Positions 37,801 to 47,622 are shown, numbered from the stretch's first letter. The stretch: DNA of 64,000 bases from Streptomyces sp. NBC_01237 (GCF_035917275.1 NZ_CP108509.1:806001-870000); one strand, 5' to 3'. Program-made: numbers and translations. The notes: a model not told the origin generated them from the sequence alone.

Positions 37801-40800
37801 CAACCGGGTCCGTACCCACCTGGGAGCGGAGCTGGGCGTCGCGGACCTGTTCGAGGCCCCGACCGCGGCGGCACTCGGCGCACGGCTCGGCTCCGGCCAC
37901 GGGGCGAGCCGGACCCGCAGCGCCCTGCTGCCTGCCGCTCGGCCGTGCCCGTTGCCCCTGTCCTACGCCCAGGAGCGGTTGTGGTTCCTGTCCCGATGGA
38001 ACGGGCTGGGCTGGCCGCTGGTGCTGCGCCTGGACGGGGCACTGGACTTCGATGGGCTGAGCGCCGCGGTGGGCGATCTGCTGGAACGGCACGAGACGCT
38101 GCGCACCCGCTTCCCGGAGGCCGACGGGGTGCCCAGCCAGCTGGTCCTGGAGAAGGCCGGCCCGGACGAGGTGCTGCGGGTGGTCCCGGTGGACCCGGCC
38201 GACCTGGACCGGGAACTGAGCGCCGCCGCCGGCCACCGGTTCGACCTCACCACCGACCTGCCGCTGCGGCTGCACCTGTTCACCACCGGCACGGACCGGC
38301 ACACGCTCCTGCTGCTGATGCATCACATCGCCGGCGACGGCTGGTCCCTGGCCCCGCTGACCCGGGACCTCGCCCAGGCGTACGCCGCCCGTGTCCGTGG
38401 TGACGCGCCGGTCTGGCGCCCACTGCCGGTCCAGTACGCCGACTACACGCTGTGGCAGCGGGCCCTGCTCGAAGGACCGGCAGGGGAGGACCTTTCGGCG
38501 TACTGGACCGGGCAACTCGCCGGCCTCCCGCAGGAACTGGCACTGCCCTACGACCGGCCCCGTCCCGACTCGTCGGACCTGCGCGGCGCACTGCTGCCGG
38601 TCACCCTGCCCGGTCCGCTGCACGCCGGCCTGCTGGACCTGGCCCGGCACACGCACACCACCCTGTTCATGGTGCTGCACGCCGCCCTCGCGACGCTCTA
38701 CACCCGGCTCGGTGCCGGCACCGACATTCCCATCGGCACCGCGGTCGCCGGGCGCAGCGACGACAGCCTCGACCATCTGATCGGCTGTTTCGTCAACAGC
38801 CTGGTCCTGCGGACCGACACCGCCGGGGATCCGAGCTTCCGCGAGCTGCTGGGCCGTGTGCGGGAGCTGGACCTGGCCGCCTACGCCCACCAGGAGCTGC
38901 CGTTCGACCGGATCGTCGACGCGCTCAACCCGGCCCGCACACTGAGCCGGCACCCCCTCTTCCAAACCATGCTGGTGCTGCAGAACAACGCCGATTCCGC
39001 TTTCACGCTGTCCGGCGTGGACGTGTCGCCGGCGCCGGCCGAGGGTGCGCTCGACGCGATCCGGGTCGGTCCGGTGGACTTCGACCTCAACCTGAGTTTC
39101 GTCGAGCACCACGGGGACGGCCGGGCGCCGGAGGGCATCACCGGCGAGGTGCGCTACCGCACCGATCTGTTCGACCGGGACACCGTGGCCGCTCTGATGG
39201 ACCGGCTCCTGCGGGTCCTGAGCGCCGCCGTCGCGGATCCGGACGCGCCGATCGGGCGGATCGACCTGCTTTCCGAAGCCGAACGACGGGCCGCGCTGTC
39301 GGGCCGGCGCGACACCGCGCGGCCGGTGGTCGACGAGGACCTCGCCGTCCTGTTCACCCGGAAGGCCGCCGCCGCCCCGGAGGCGATCGCCGCGGTGGAG
39401 GGCGACAGGTCGATCAGTTACCGGGATCTCGACCGGCGCGCCAACCATCTGGCGCATGTGCTGGTGGCGGCGGGCTGCACGCCCGACGCTCCGGTGGCGA
39501 TACGTCAGCCGCGCGGTATCGACTACCTCGTGACAGTCCTCGCCGTCATCAAGGCGGGCGGCGGGTATCTGCCCCTGCCCGGGTCCGCGCCACTGGCCCG
39601 GCAGCAGCGGATGGTCGACCACATGCGGGCCGGTCTGCTCGTCACCGACCGTCCCACCGGGCTGACCGGGGTCACGATCATCACGCCCTCCCCCGGTACC
39701 CAGGAGCACGGCCCCACGATCACCGCCCACCCGGACCTCACGGCGTACACGATGTTCACCAGTGGCTCGACCGGCACGCCCAAGGCGGTCAGCGTCTCGC
39801 ACCGCAGTGTCGCCGAGTTCGTCACCGACCGCGCCTGGGAACGGCTGCGCCCGGCCGACGCGCTGATGCACTCGCCGACGTCGTTCGACCCGTCCACCTT
39901 CGAGATCTGGCTGCCCCTGCTGACCGGCGGCCGGGTGGTGATCGCGCCGGAGGGGGACCTCGACACCGACGTACTGGCCCGCACCATCGTCGACGGGAGG
40001 GCCACCACCGCGGTCTTCACCTCCGCGCTCTTCAACCTCATGGTGGCCGAGGCCGGCGGCGCACTGTCCGCGCTGGACCTCGTATGGGTGGCCGGTGACG
40101 TGGTGTCGCCCGCGTCGGTCGCGGACCTGATGGCCGACGCGCCGCACACCTCGGTGGCGGCCGCCTGGGGCACCACGGAGACCACCATCATCTCCTCCTG
40201 GTATCCGATCGCCACGGCGCCGGCCCGTACGGTGCCGATCGGCCGGGCCATGGACAACACCGGGTTGTATCTCCTCGACGAGCGTCTGCAGCCGGTGCCC
40301 GCCGGGGTACCCGGTGAGGTGTACGTGACCGGGACCGGCTTGGCCCGGGGCTACGCGCATCAGCCGGACGTGACCGCCGCGCGGTTCGTGGCCGACCCGT
40401 ACGGACCGGCCGGTGGACGGATGTACCGCACCGGCGACCTCGCCAGGTACCGGCCCGACGGGGTGCTCGAATTCGACGGCCGCGCCGACGCGCAGCTGAA
40501 GGTCCGTGGTTTCCGGATCGAACCGGCCGAGGTCGAAGCGGCCCTGACCGGCCACCCGGACGTGGCCCACGCGACGGTCACCGGGGACGGCGAACGGCTG
40601 ATCGGCTATCTCGTACCGCCGGATGTGGACGTGGCCGCCGTGCGGGAGCACGCCGCCCGGACGCTCCCGGACTACATGGTGCCGAGCGTGTTCGTCACGC
40701 TGGACCGGCTGCCGCTGACCGGCAACGGCAAGGTCGACCGGAAGGCGCTGCCGGCACCCGGCCCGAGCGCGTCCGACACGGCCTACGTGGCCCCCCGGGA

Positions 40801-41083
40801 CGAGCGGGAAGCCGCTCTGTGCGCGATGTTCGCCGAGATCCTGAAGGCACCGAAGGTCGGTGTGAACGACAACTTCTTCGACCTCGGCGGCCACTCCCTG
40901 CTGGCCACCCGCCTGCTCAACCGGGTGCGCACCCGGTTCGGCGCGAGCCTCAGCGTGGCCGCGCTCTTCGAGTCCCCGACGGTCGCCGCACTCGCCGCTC
41001 ACCTCGGCCGGTCCGCGAACCGCACCCGGCCGAAACTTCGCCGGCGCACCGGGCCCGCCGCCGGGGAAGGGGATTCCCGATGA
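31829..41083 (+). CDS. NRPS, three modules: A-nMT-PCP-C-A-PCP-C-A-PCP
   Basis: 3084 residues from ATG 31829, five bases after GGAGAG. It begins directly with an adenylation domain ([13 protein letters not shown] near 167; positions D-A-I-F-M-G-G-M-A-K) interrupted by an N-methyltransferase ([15 protein letters not shown] near 473, SAM loop [10 protein letters not shown] near 530). Then PCP1 ([10 protein letters not shown], about 945), C ([10 protein letters not shown], 1128), A2 ([11 protein letters not shown], 1597; D-A-H-W-L-G-M-T-C-K), PCP2 (1975), C ([10 protein letters not shown], 2164), A3 ([11 protein letters not shown], 2640; D-P-F-V-W-A-A-I-I-K) and PCP3 (3014). With no leading C domain it is the initiating synthetase and its first residue is N-methylated. 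Codes ending G-x-x-C-K resemble hydroxyphenylglycine-type sites only loosely. The chain passes to the divergent two-module protein. Confidence 0.93.
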   Translation: MPFSPERLPSADSDSPASLHGLVARHAADHGDAPALRCGRAELRYAELDARANQLAHVLRGRGVGAEDVVALALPRSADLIVAMLAVGKAGGAFLPVDIHHPAERIAFMCADSAPRALLATEAVLPGLPDTPGTAQLSLPELLAEAATAPVTAPDPVDHPLSLAYVIYTSGSTGRPKGVAVPHRGVVPFATGLVDRMAAGPRCVVSQLASPSFDAMIIEVLLAFAPGGTLVVSPPDALVGEDLAAFLADNRITHAFVPPSVLATVPRTELPELRALMVGGEACGARLVDTWSRGRRMVNGYGPTETTMAITLSAPLVPGPDAPPIGSAAGDSHLYVLDDGLRPTPPGEIGELYSGGGGVSRGYVDRAGLTAQRYVADPFGAPGTRMYRTGDLVRQLPDGQLAYCGRVDDQIKIRGLRIEPGEIETVLTGHPAVEQARVLVHEDQLGEKRLAAYLVAAPARDTDDGNAERHVDEWQQIYDSFYDRSDSAGFGADFSGWNSSYTGEGIPVEQMARWREAIVTRVRDFAPRRVLEVGVGSGLILTPLVGQVDEYWGTDYSASAIEGLRDRLAGEADTAGKVTLRVQAADVTTGLPPGHFDTIIINSVVQYFPHERYLRDVLAKLLDLLGPGGRLIVGDVRCLPLVDSMWTGIRLGQLDHDPGPGVLRREIEQAVALEKELLIDPGFFGTVGAGAVDVRIKPGTDHNELTKHRYDVVLHKVGTDAQNLSAVPALSWGLDVRGPEDLAARLAGGTALRLTGVRNARVAGEAAAARAVRADAPVETTRAALAGPGDRIDPEYWHSLAAAHGRTAVVTWSADGPDLLDVLFPAADGTQVLDGVYLHRGSTGFTNDPIATRRRGLLVAALRDWSKERLPSYLVPSAFMVLDALPLSASGKLDRRALPEPDFRGDGSGRAPRDAREKLLCELAAELLDRSWITIDDNFFDLGGHSLLATRLLNRIRGAFGVRLGLDALFATPTVAGLAAAIAKTTGQEAPALVAAPRPERVPLSWAQQRLWFVNRMDPLGWTYNLPVVVRLAGPVDRAALVAAVEDLMARHESLRTLFDEQDGQPYQRILPRVAASDLVRVLDVDESGLDRAVRAACRQRFDITAEVPLRVRLLRTAPDRHVLVLVLHHIAGDGWSMQPLAQDLATAYAARVAGDPPAWQPLPVQYADYALWQRDLLTTKYQEQLTGFWRDYLTELPEELALPYDRPRPSGADHDGALLPLRIPASLHAGLLALAQQSRTTLFMVLHAALAALYTRLGAGTDIPIGTVVAGRGDDKLDHLIGFFVNNLVLRTDTAGDPTFRELLERTRTDDVAALSQQELPFDRLVEALNPARALGRHPLFQTMLVLQNNADAGFGLTGLDVEVVRSTPSAAQLDLFVNLTDTYRRDGTADGMVGEIVYRTGLFDPETVRSLADRFIRVLRAVAADPDQRLGRLDVLDGDERDTILRSWNDTERPLPDASLPRLFAACAAATPDAVAVTGPVTLTYAELDRRANHLAHRLITAGAAPDRPVALLQRRSADLIVSMLAVLKAGAAYLPLPSAAPADRLRQMTDQVGATVLVTDRPHEPSDLTVLVPGDGESSEPPGPDPHPDQAAYVMFTSGSTGVPKAVVLTHRNTAGFVRDRIWRAGGTVLMHSATGFDASVHEIWTPLLTGGTVVVASEEILDAAGLARAVTTHGVDRIWLTSGLFGALVENPDCFAGIREVLTGGDVVPPAAVGRILDRHPGLTVRAMYGPTETTTCSTRFSMSGPQAVPGRVPIGTPMDNTRLYVLDGQLQPVPTGVRGELYIAGSGVSRGYGGQPGLTAERFTAEPWGPPGSRMYRTGDIVRWRSDGTLDFVGRADAQVKIRGFRVEPAEVECSLTTLPEVGQAFVTAHEDRAGDRRLVAYLVPHGAGLDVAGVQDRVAAALPDYLVPSAYVVLDRLPLTGNGKVDRRALPEPEFETGTGYTAPRTPTEEILVELMGELLGRARVGAHDNFFDLGGHSLLATRLVNRVRTHLGAELGVADLFEAPTAAALGARLGSGHGASRTRSALLPAARPCPLPLSYAQERLWFLSRWNGLGWPLVLRLDGALDFDGLSAAVGDLLERHETLRTRFPEADGVPSQLVLEKAGPDEVLRVVPVDPADLDRELSAAAGHRFDLTTDLPLRLHLFTTGTDRHTLLLLMHHIAGDGWSLAPLTRDLAQAYAARVRGDAPVWRPLPVQYADYTLWQRALLEGPAGEDLSAYWTGQLAGLPQELALPYDRPRPDSSDLRGALLPVTLPGPLHAGLLDLARHTHTTLFMVLHAALATLYTRLGAGTDIPIGTAVAGRSDDSLDHLIGCFVNSLVLRTDTAGDPSFRELLGRVRELDLAAYAHQELPFDRIVDALNPARTLSRHPLFQTMLVLQNNADSAFTLSGVDVSPAPAEGALDAIRVGPVDFDLNLSFVEHHGDGRAPEGITGEVRYRTDLFDRDTVAALMDRLLRVLSAAVADPDAPIGRIDLLSEAERRAALSGRRDTARPVVDEDLAVLFTRKAAAAPEAIAAVEGDRSISYRDLDRRANHLAHVLVAAGCTPDAPVAIRQPRGIDYLVTVLAVIKAGGGYLPLPGSAPLARQQRMVDHMRAGLLVTDRPTGLTGVTIITPSPGTQEHGPTITAHPDLTAYTMFTSGSTGTPKAVSVSHRSVAEFVTDRAWERLRPADALMHSPTSFDPSTFEIWLPLLTGGRVVIAPEGDLDTDVLARTIVDGRATTAVFTSALFNLMVAEAGGALSALDLVWVAGDVVSPASVADLMADAPHTSVAAAWGTTETTIISSWYPIATAPARTVPIGRAMDNTGLYLLDERLQPVPAGVPGEVYVTGTGLARGYAHQPDVTAARFVADPYGPAGGRMYRTGDLARYRPDGVLEFDGRADAQLKVRGFRIEPAEVEAALTGHPDVAHATVTGDGERLIGYLVPPDVDVAAVREHAARTLPDYMVPSVFVTLDRLPLTGNGKVDRKALPAPGPSASDTAYVAPRDEREAALCAMFAEILKAPKVGVNDNFFDLGGHSLLATRLLNRVRTRFGASLSVAALFESPTVAALAAHLGRSANRTRPKLRRRTGPAAGEGDSR

Positions 41084-41334
41084 GGCCATGGGCGACCACC
41101 CCATGTGTCCGTGCCCACCGGAACGGTCGGCACGGCGACCATCCCGCTGATGTGCCGGGCGGCGCGTACCTCGACGAACCCGACCGGTTCGCGCGCACCG
41201 CCGCACTCGCTCTCCCCCTGCCGCCCGCCGGCAGGGGACCCGTGACAGCGGGACCGAAGACCGGCGCGGCGCCGACCGTGCCGCGCCCGCCGGCCGAGCA
41301 CCCTACCGGTCCGGCACCGCAGAACCCGAGATGA
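41080..41334 (+). CDS. small coupled ORF of unknown function
   Basis: 84 codons starting in an ATGA overlap with the NRPS stop and ending in an ATGA overlap with a possible upstream start (41331) of the following methyltransferase. Third-position GC is high, as for real genes here. The product ([20 protein letters not shown], later [20 protein letters not shown], then a Pro-rich tail) has no motif I recognise. The double coupling argues for translation, while the low-complexity tail and better ribosome site of the next gene at 41361 argue for a spacer or remnant. Confidence 0.3.
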   Translation: MRPWATTPCVRAHRNGRHGDHPADVPGGAYLDEPDRFARTAALALPLPPAGRGPVTAGPKTGAAPTVPRPPAEHPTGPAPQNPR

Positions 41335-41360
41335 TCGTCGAAATGGAGTGGGAGAGCGCG

Positions 41361-42344
41361 ATGTCAAGCATCAGTCCCTCTGAGACCGCAGCCGATCTCG
41401 CCGCCGTCGCGGCCCTGCTGGAAATGGCCGACCGGCTGGGCATCGTCCCACTGCTGGAACGCGGCGAGCCGGTCACCACGGCACAGCTGGCCGCGGCCGC
41501 GGACGTGCCGGAAGAGGGCATGGGAGGTTTCCTGTCCGCACTGGTCGCCGCCGCGCTGCTGGTGCCGGCCGGTGGCAAGGAGTTCCGGATCCCGGACGAC
41601 TTCGCCGACCGGATCTACCAGTCCGGCTACCTCACCTGGTCGTTGAGGGCCAACCAGCCGTACGTCGAACATCCCGCCGAGTTCCTGCGCGACCCGGTCG
41701 GTGCCGCCGCGCAGTACCAGCGCAACGGACGTGAGGTCGCGGTCAGTTCCCGGTGGATCGGAAGTCAGGGCTTCTACCCGGCCGCCACCGAGGCGATCCT
41801 CGCCGCGCGGCCGCAGCGGATCGTCGACCTCGGCGCCGGTGCCGCCGGCCTGCTGATCGATCTGCTCGGCCGGCTGCCGGGCAGCACCGGGGTGGCCCTG
41901 GACATGAGTGCCGGCGCGTGCCAGGAGGCGGCCCGCGCGGCGCTGGCAGCGGGCGTCGGCGACCGTCTTGAGGTGGTGGAGCGGCCGATCCAGTCCATCG
42001 CGGAGGACCCCGCGCCGGTGGCCGGTGCCGACGTCATCCACGCCGGTTTCGTCTTCCATGACATCGTGCAGGAGGGCGACGTCTTCGACCGGGTGCTGCG
42101 CAGGTGCCGGGAGGCGCTGCGGCCCGGCGGCATCATGGCGATCACCGACGCGGTGCCCTACGCCTCGGCGGAACGCGAACGCAGGTTCAGCGCGCTGTTC
42201 ACCTACCTGCACGCCGGTTTCATGAACGTGGAGCTGCCTCCGGAGGAGGACTGGCTGGCCCGCTTCCGGCAGGCCGGCTTCGAGCAGGCCCGGTGCGTGC
42301 CGCACCGGTTCCCCGCCGGCCGGCTCTTCATCGCGGCCAAGTGA
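41361..42344 (+). CDS. SAM-dependent methyltransferase, winged-helix type
   Basis: 327 residues from ATG 41361, four bases after GGAGAG, the same site geometry as the upstream NRPS; ATG 41331 would add ten residues. N-terminal helical dimerisation/winged helix (AAVAALLEMADRLGIVPLLE), then RIVDLGAGAAGLLIDLLGRL as SAM loop (residue 150 onward), ADVIHAGFVFHDIVQEGDVF, and a GGIMAITDAVPYA block. The layout and size recall the MppJ/SgvM C-methyltransferases of alpha-keto acids as well as O-methyltransferases, and I cannot separate these by eye. Downstream of and co-directional with the NRPS, hence probably a cluster tailoring enzyme. Confidence 0.85.
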   Translation: MSSISPSETAADLAAVAALLEMADRLGIVPLLERGEPVTTAQLAAAADVPEEGMGGFLSALVAAALLVPAGGKEFRIPDDFADRIYQSGYLTWSLRANQPYVEHPAEFLRDPVGAAAQYQRNGREVAVSSRWIGSQGFYPAATEAILAARPQRIVDLGAGAAGLLIDLLGRLPGSTGVALDMSAGACQEAARAALAAGVGDRLEVVERPIQSIAEDPAPVAGADVIHAGFVFHDIVQEGDVFDRVLRRCREALRPGGIMAITDAVPYASAERERRFSALFTYLHAGFMNVELPPEEDWLARFRQAGFEQARCVPHRFPAGRLFIAAK

Positions 42345-42836
42345 GCCGTCGTGGACTGCTGACGGTCGTGCGCGGCGGCCCGGCGGCCGGAGCCCGCGGA
42401 CCGGAGGGCGCATCCACGCGTCCGGGAGGAACTGGCGGCGCCCGAGCCGCAGATGCCCGTGCGGGGGTGCGACCGGGCGCGGTCGGCACCGGTCGCCTCG
42501 GGTGACGCGCTCTTCCTTCGTGACGGGCACCGCGCCGAGACGTTCGAAGCGTCGTCCGGCGCGGTGCCCGGTACGCCGGGTCAATGCGCCGACTCCGGGC
42601 ACCGGCTGCGGACCGGCGGGCCGGCCCGGCAGATCGACGGCGCGCACAGGGAGTTCGCCTGCCGATCCGCGCCCCGGTCGCGGTCGGTCGCGGGCCCGCC
42701 GACCGGTCGGCCCGCGACCCCGGGACCGGCCGACGGCAGGCCCCGGACCCGGACTTCCGGGTCGCGGAGAGGTGCCCGGACCGGTGAGGAACCGCCCGCC
42801 GCCCGCCGTCCGCCGTCCGCCGCCCGCGAGGGTGGC
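42345..42836. other. gene-free GC-rich spacer
   Basis: 492 bases between the methyltransferase and a convergent regulator gene. Every frame gives only Arg/Pro/Gly-rich, low-information translations without ribosome sites. No repeat or hairpin of note. It may be degenerate sequence at an insertion boundary. Confidence 0.4.
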
Positions 42837-43466
42837 CTACGCGGGCGGCTCCGCGGTGGGCTCCTTCGGCGCCCAGAACATCAGCAGGAACTCGACCGGT
42901 ACGACGGCGTTCGCCTCGTCGTCGGGGCGGTTGAACTCTTCCATCAGCGCGGACAGCCGGGACCGGAACTCGGTGGCCCGTTCCGGCGTCAGCCGACGGT
43001 CCAGCGCCACGACCATCGGGCCGAGCGGATCCGGCTTCTCCCCGGCCTCGGGCTCCGGTTGGAAGCGACCGCTGATGATGTCCCGTACGAGCCGGTCGCG
43101 GAAGTCGTTCAGCGTCGCGGCGAACGCGTCGGCCAGTTCGCCCGCGTTGCCCGGCGCGGCCAGCAGCTCATGGCTCAGCCGCAGGGCGAACTGCGCCACC
43201 TGGTACTGGCTCTCCTGGATGCCCGAGACCATCCGGGTCCGCGCCACCTTGATCAGGCCCGCCGCCTCAAGCACCTTGATGTGCCGGTAGAGCCGGGTGG
43301 TCGGCTGGTCCAGAAGCCCGGCGATGTCCTTCACCCTGTGCGACGCCCGCACATCGCTCATCATCGTGCGAAGGATCGCCAACCTCAGCGGGTCGGACAG
43401 GGCCTTCAGCGTCTCCACGTCGTCCACCTCCCGGACGACCGCCACCGCGTCGGCATCGTCAGCCAT
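42837..43466 (-). CDS. ArsR-like winged-helix transcriptional regulator
   Basis: 209 residues from ATG 43466, preceded by GGAGATGGGTCA. The N-terminal winged helix reads VETLKALSDPLRLAILRTMM, SHRVKDIAGLLDQPTTRLYRHIKVLEAAGLIKVA, an ArsR/HTH-20 pattern with an extended C-terminal region that probably binds a ligand. No metal-binding Cys pair is evident. Divergent from an MFS exporter, with an inverted repeat over the exporter start (43516-43531), so it likely represses the exporter in the absence of a ligand such as the cluster product. Confidence 0.85.
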   Translation of the reverse strand: MADDADAVAVVREVDDVETLKALSDPLRLAILRTMMSDVRASHRVKDIAGLLDQPTTRLYRHIKVLEAAGLIKVARTRMVSGIQESQYQVAQFALRLSHELLAAPGNAGELADAFAATLNDFRDRLVRDIISGRFQPEPEAGEKPDPLGPMVVALDRRLTPERATEFRSRLSALMEEFNRPDDEANAVVPVEFLLMFWAPKEPTAEPPA

Positions 43467-43515
43467 TGACCCATCTCCGTTTCCTCGTAGCGAACCATTC
43501 ATCCACACGCTATCG

Positions 43516-43531
43516 TTCACGCATGAGTGAA
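43516..43531. promoter_or_regulatory. candidate operator over the exporter start
   Basis: TTCAC-N6-GTGAA inverted repeat straddling the ATG of the exporter gene, in the 56-base gap to the divergent ArsR-like gene. Position and symmetry suit repression of the exporter. Confidence 0.4.
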
Positions 43532-44791
43532 TGCTTACGTCAGGGTGATAGCGAGGTTCCCGCCGCGCCAGTACCCCTGCGCCGTAACCGGCGTTTTCAG
43601 ACTCTGTGGATCGGGGCTGCCGCGGCCAACCTCGGCCTCGAAGCCGTGGAGGTCGCCTATCCCCTGCTGATCATGTCCCTGACCGGGTCACCGGCGCTGG
43701 CCGGGCTCTTCGGGTTCGCCCAGATCGGCACCGCCCTCCTGGTCGGACTGCCGGCCGGCGTGGTGGTCGACCGGTGGGACCGGCGGCGCATCCTGTTGAT
43801 CTCCGAGGGGGTCCGCGCACTCACTCTCGCGTTCATCGTCCTCAGTCTGACGGCCGGGCAGGCGAACTTCGGCCTGCTGATCCTGGCGGCGGTCGTCCTG
43901 GGCGCCGGTACGGCCTTCGGCGCACCGGCCAGGATGCTGCTGATCCGCGCTGTCGTGCCGGACCATCAGCTGACCGCGGCGCTCAGTCAGGACGAGGCGC
44001 GCAGCGGAGCCGCCGCCCTGGCCGGACCGCCCCTCGGCGGGGCGCTCTACCTGGTCTCCCGCACATTCCCCTTCGTCGCGGCGATCGTCGGCTTCGTGAT
44101 CTCGTTCGTCTGTGCCCTGGTGATACGCGTGCCCAAGGCGGAGAAGCACACCGAGCCGGTGAGCGATGAGCCGAGGAGCGCCCTCGCGCCGCTGACCACC
44201 GCCTTCTCCGGACTGCTCGAACTGCTCGGTGACCGACTCCTGCGGTCCGCGCTGCTCCTGATCAGCGTTTTCTACTTCAGCATCACCGCCGCGATCCTGA
44301 TGGTCATGGTGACCCTGCGGGACCAGCACCACTCGGCCGGCACGATCGGTCTGGCTCTGTCGGGTACCGCCGTCGGCATGCTCGTCGGGTCGGCGCTGGT
44401 GCCGCGGCTCAACCGGCTGCTCAGCCCCGGCGCGCTGCTGCTCTCCGCGTCCACGCTGACCACGGTCGCGGTGGCCCTGCTGGCGCTCCCCCTCGGACCG
44501 GTCTGGGTCTTCGCCATGCTGACCCTGGCGGCACTCGGACTGCCTGCGCTGAAGATCCTCGTCGACATCATGATCTTCCGACAGACCCCGGACCACCGCC
44601 GAGGCCGTGCCATCGCCGCGACGATCACCCTCATCGGCGCCGGATCCCCGCTCGGCTCCCTGGTCGGCGGTCTGGCCCTGCAGTTCCTCGGCGTCACCGG
44701 CGCCATCGCGCTGATCGCGGGCGTCCAGGCCGTGATCACCGCTGCCGGGCTCGCGAACCGGCACGTCAGGTCCGCCCGCTGGCCCGCATGA
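43523..44791 (+). CDS. MFS exporter (EntS/MFS_3 type)
   Basis: 422 residues, about 12 hydrophobic segments. Motif A-like loop GVVVDRWDRRRILLISEGVR follows TM2-3, and the other half has LVPRLNRLLSPGALLL. The N-terminus RRNRRFQTLWIGAAAANLGLE is typical of the EntS-like drug and siderophore exporter family. No ribosome site precedes ATG 43523, so it may be leaderless or read from a short leader. Codon 5 is TTA (43535-43537), suggesting bldA control. Its stop overlaps the sulfotransferase start (ATGA). It probably exports the peptide or its sulfated form. Confidence 0.88.
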   Translation: MSECLRQGDSEVPAAPVPLRRNRRFQTLWIGAAAANLGLEAVEVAYPLLIMSLTGSPALAGLFGFAQIGTALLVGLPAGVVVDRWDRRRILLISEGVRALTLAFIVLSLTAGQANFGLLILAAVVLGAGTAFGAPARMLLIRAVVPDHQLTAALSQDEARSGAAALAGPPLGGALYLVSRTFPFVAAIVGFVISFVCALVIRVPKAEKHTEPVSDEPRSALAPLTTAFSGLLELLGDRLLRSALLLISVFYFSITAAILMVMVTLRDQHHSAGTIGLALSGTAVGMLVGSALVPRLNRLLSPGALLLSASTLTTVAVALLALPLGPVWVFAMLTLAALGLPALKILVDIMIFRQTPDHRRGRAIAATITLIGAGSPLGSLVGGLALQFLGVTGAIALIAGVQAVITAAGLANRHVRSARWPA

Positions 44792-45885
44792 GTACCCGCC
44801 TCCTCACGAAAGCGAGCTCAGCCATGCTCAAGCAGCCCATCTTCATCGTCGGCCATCCCCGTTCCGGCACCAGCCTGGTGCGCAGCCTGATCGAGCGCAG
44901 TGAGCACGTCTGGAGCATCGGCCGCGAAGGCAAGCCGATATGGGAACGTGACAGCCTGCACCCCGGCCGGCGGGGCTGGCACTCCAACGCCCTGGACGCC
45001 TCCGACGCGACCCCCGAGGTGGCGGCACGGCTGAACGCGGACCTGCTCGCCGCCGCGCGCAGACCCGGTGCGGAGTGGTCCGTCGACGACAAGCTCGACT
45101 TCCTCGACTTCCTCAGCGCCCAGGGCCCCCAGCCGTACTACTACGACGTGCCGCTCAAGGCCCTCCAGCAGCGCTTCCCGGGCGACTTGCCGGAAGGCCC
45201 GCCCACCACACGGGACGGCGGTGAGCTCGACGAGATCACCCCGTTCTGCTTCCCACCGCGCGGCCCGCGCCCCACTGACGCCGAACTCGCCGACGGAATC
45301 CGGCTGGTGGAGAAGAGCATCCAGTCCTGCTTCCGGATCCCGTTCCTGCAGGCCCTCTACCCGGACGCCACGTACGTCTTCGTCATCCGTGATCCGCGCA
45401 CCAGCATCGGCTCCCTGATGGACGCCTGGCTCAACCCGCGGATGTTCTTCTCCTACAAGGTTCCGGTGCCGCTGCGCATCAAGGGCTACTCGGACGTGTT
45501 CCCGTGGGGCAAGGAGTGGTGGAACCTGAGCCTGCCGCCCGGTTGGCAGGACTGGGCGGACCTGCGTCTGGCCGAGGTCTGCGCACACAACTGGCTGACC
45601 CACAACCAGGCCGTCCTGGACGCGGCCCGGAACATGGCCGCCACCGGCAACTCCGTACTCGTCCGCTACGAGGACGTCCAGGCCGACCCCGTCGCCACGA
45701 TGGAGGCCGTGGCCGAGGCGGTGAACCTGCCCTTCGCCGATGCCTGGGGCCGCCGCGACCTCCCTGTCGTGATGACCCAGACCGTTCCCGACCCGGACAA
45801 GTGGCGCCGCCACGAGTCCGAGATCCGTCAGGTCCTGCCGATCGTCCGCGACCTCGCCGAGAAGGCCGGCTATGACGTCGGCTGA
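44788..45885 (+). CDS. PAPS-dependent sulfotransferase
   Basis: 365 residues. The 5'-phosphosulfate-binding loop is PIFIVGHPRSGTSLVRSLIE near 20, and the 3'-phosphate motif is YVFVIRDPRTSIGSLMDAW near 205. Later blocks WADLRLAEVCAHNWLTHN and VLVRYEDVQADPVATMEAV are typical of the bacterial sulfotransferase_3 family. ATG at 44788 overlaps the exporter stop; ATG 44824 gives a shorter but plausible protein. Transfers sulfate to a hydroxyl or amine of a small molecule. Given coupling to an exporter next to a hydroxyphenylglycine-containing NRPS cluster, a phenol or hydroxyl on the peptide is a reasonable but unproven target. Confidence 0.88.
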   Translation: MSTRLLTKASSAMLKQPIFIVGHPRSGTSLVRSLIERSEHVWSIGREGKPIWERDSLHPGRRGWHSNALDASDATPEVAARLNADLLAAARRPGAEWSVDDKLDFLDFLSAQGPQPYYYDVPLKALQQRFPGDLPEGPPTTRDGGELDEITPFCFPPRGPRPTDAELADGIRLVEKSIQSCFRIPFLQALYPDATYVFVIRDPRTSIGSLMDAWLNPRMFFSYKVPVPLRIKGYSDVFPWGKEWWNLSLPPGWQDWADLRLAEVCAHNWLTHNQAVLDAARNMAATGNSVLVRYEDVQADPVATMEAVAEAVNLPFADAWGRRDLPVVMTQTVPDPDKWRRHESEIRQVLPIVRDLAEKAGYDVG

Positions 45886-45934
45886 GCCGTCCGGCGCTCG
45901 ATCGGCGACGGACAGCCGTCGTACGATCCCGGCC

Positions 45935-46942
45935 ATGAGAGCCATTCAGGTCAGTCGCGCCGGCGGGCCCGAGGTGCTCGAACTCGTCGACCTGCCACGC
46001 CCATCACCGCGAGCGGGCGAGGCACTGGTACGGCTCGCCGCCGCCGGGGTCAACTATGTCGACGTCTATTTCCGATCCGGCCTCTATCCGCAGGAACTGC
46101 CGTTCGTGCCCGGGCAGGAGGGCGCCGGTACGGTCGTCGAGGTCGGGCCCGGAGTGCGTGAGGTCGCCGTCGGTGACGTGGTCGCCTGGGCGAACCTGCC
46201 GGGGTCCTATGCGGAATACGCGCTGTTGAGCGCCGACCGGCTGGTTCCGGTGCCGGACGGACTGGCGCCGGAAATGGCGGCGGCCACCCTGCTGCAGGGC
46301 ATGACCGCTCACTACCTGTGCCACGACACCTATCCCGTCCAGGCCGGCGACACGGTCGTCGTGCACGCCGCCGCGGGCGGCGTCGGCATGCTGCTGACCC
46401 AGCTCGTCCGGCTGCGCGGCGGCACGGTGATCGGCACCGCGTCGACCGGGGCCAAGGCGGAGGCAGCGCGTGCCGCCGGCGCCGTCGAGGTCGTCGGCTA
46501 CCGGCCGGGCGCACTGCCGGCGGCGGTGCGTCGGCACACCGGGGGACGCGGCGCCGCCGCGGTGTTCGACGGCATCGGCGGTCCGACGTTCGACGAGAGC
46601 CTCGCCGTGCTGCGCCCGCGCGGAGTCCTGGCGGTCTACGGGCAGTCCGGCGGCGCGGTGCCACCGTTCGACCTGCAGCGCCTCAATGCCGCCGGGTCCG
46701 TGTACGTCACCCGACCGAACCTGACACACCACATCCAGGACCGGGCGGAGCTGCTCCGCCGAGGAACGGCCGTGCTCCAACTGGTCCGCGACGGGCGTCT
46801 GCGGGTCAGCATCGGACAACGGTTCGCCCTGCCCGCCGCGGCGGCCGCCCATGCGGCCCTCGAAGCGCGCACCACGATCGCCAAGACAGTGCTCACCTGC
46901 GGCGGTGCACCGGAGCATGCGGGCTCCGGGGCGTCGTCCTGA
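45935..46942 (+). CDS. quinone oxidoreductase-like zinc-independent MDR
   Basis: 335 residues from ATG 45935 (MRAIQVSRAGGPEVLELVD). Typical QOR features: VNYVDVYFRSGLYPQELPFVP, GQEGAGTVVEVG, LLQGMTAHYL, cofactor loop VVHAAAGGVGMLLTQL, and a C-terminal AHAALEARTTIAKTVL. No zinc-ligand Cys set, so an NADPH-dependent enone or quinone reductase. It follows the sulfotransferase by 49 bases. Probably an independent detoxification gene, possibly the last gene of the exporter transcript. Confidence 0.88.
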   Translation: MRAIQVSRAGGPEVLELVDLPRPSPRAGEALVRLAAAGVNYVDVYFRSGLYPQELPFVPGQEGAGTVVEVGPGVREVAVGDVVAWANLPGSYAEYALLSADRLVPVPDGLAPEMAAATLLQGMTAHYLCHDTYPVQAGDTVVVHAAAGGVGMLLTQLVRLRGGTVIGTASTGAKAEAARAAGAVEVVGYRPGALPAAVRRHTGGRGAAAVFDGIGGPTFDESLAVLRPRGVLAVYGQSGGAVPPFDLQRLNAAGSVYVTRPNLTHHIQDRAELLRRGTAVLQLVRDGRLRVSIGQRFALPAAAAAHAALEARTTIAKTVLTCGGAPEHAGSGASS

Positions 46943-47052
46943 CTGCCGGGGCGTCACTTTCCCCATGGGCTGTCCCGGCACCCTGCGAAGAACCGGACTC
47001 CGATCGGCCGGGTACACGGTCACACCCTCGCGCACGGCGCGAGAAACGCGTA

Positions 47053-47622
47053 TCAGCCCTGCCGCAGCACCTCGTTCAGCAGCCCGACCGTCTCGTCCAC
47101 ACCTATGTCCGAGTTGTCGATCAGCGATGCGCCGCTGTCTCGCCAGCCGCTCATCCGGTCATGGATGATCCTGATCATCCCGGGGGAGAGACGACGATGG
47201 CCGCCGCGCGTGGCGTTGCGCCCCTGAAGGGCGTCGAGCGAAGGCATGAGAACGACCAACCGCACGTCGATGCCCGCGAGTTCACGCTCCCATCCGGCCA
47301 GGCCCACGGCTTCCCAGTCGGGGAACACCGCATCGTCCACCACACAGCCGTAGCCGATCCGCGCGTATTCACGCACGGCCAGGGCCACACAGCTTCTGGC
47401 CACGGTGTACTGACGTTCCGACAGCTCGTCCCAACCGTCCTCGGGGTTCGCATAGCCCGACTTCACCCAGTCCCGCACATCGTCGAGGGAGATGTGCACG
47501 GTGGGGGTCGGCCGACTGCCGGCCCAGGCGTCCGCCAGGGTGCTTTTCCCCGCACCGGCGGGTCCAGTGATCAGAAGCATGCTGGATACCTCGTCGGCCT
47601 CATCGGGCTTCTCCGACTTCAC
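47053..47622 (-). CDS. P-loop AAA/zeta-like kinase
   Basis: 189 residues from GTG 47622 (site AAAGGA). Walker A LLITGPAGAGKSTLADAW, then VHISLDDVRDWVKSGYANPE, CVVDDAVFPDWEAV and VRLVVLMPSLDAL. Single-domain small-molecule kinase of the AAA_33 type, acting on an unknown metabolite. No motif ties it to the peptide cluster. Convergent with the quinone reductase. Confidence 0.8.
   Translation of the reverse strand: MKSEKPDEADEVSSMLLITGPAGAGKSTLADAWAGSRPTPTVHISLDDVRDWVKSGYANPEDGWDELSERQYTVARSCVALAVREYARIGYGCVVDDAVFPDWEAVGLAGWERELAGIDVRLVVLMPSLDALQGRNATRGGHRRLSPGMIRIIHDRMSGWRDSGASLIDNSDIGVDETVGLLNEVLRQG

Noticed and set aside
37199..41206. Very long leftward open frame opposite the three-module NRPS (also 32312-34663 and 34664-37000)
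   Set aside because: Antisense shadow of GC-rich coding DNA: the sense strand has clear NRPS motifs in order, while this frame is Arg/Gly/Gln-rich without domains.
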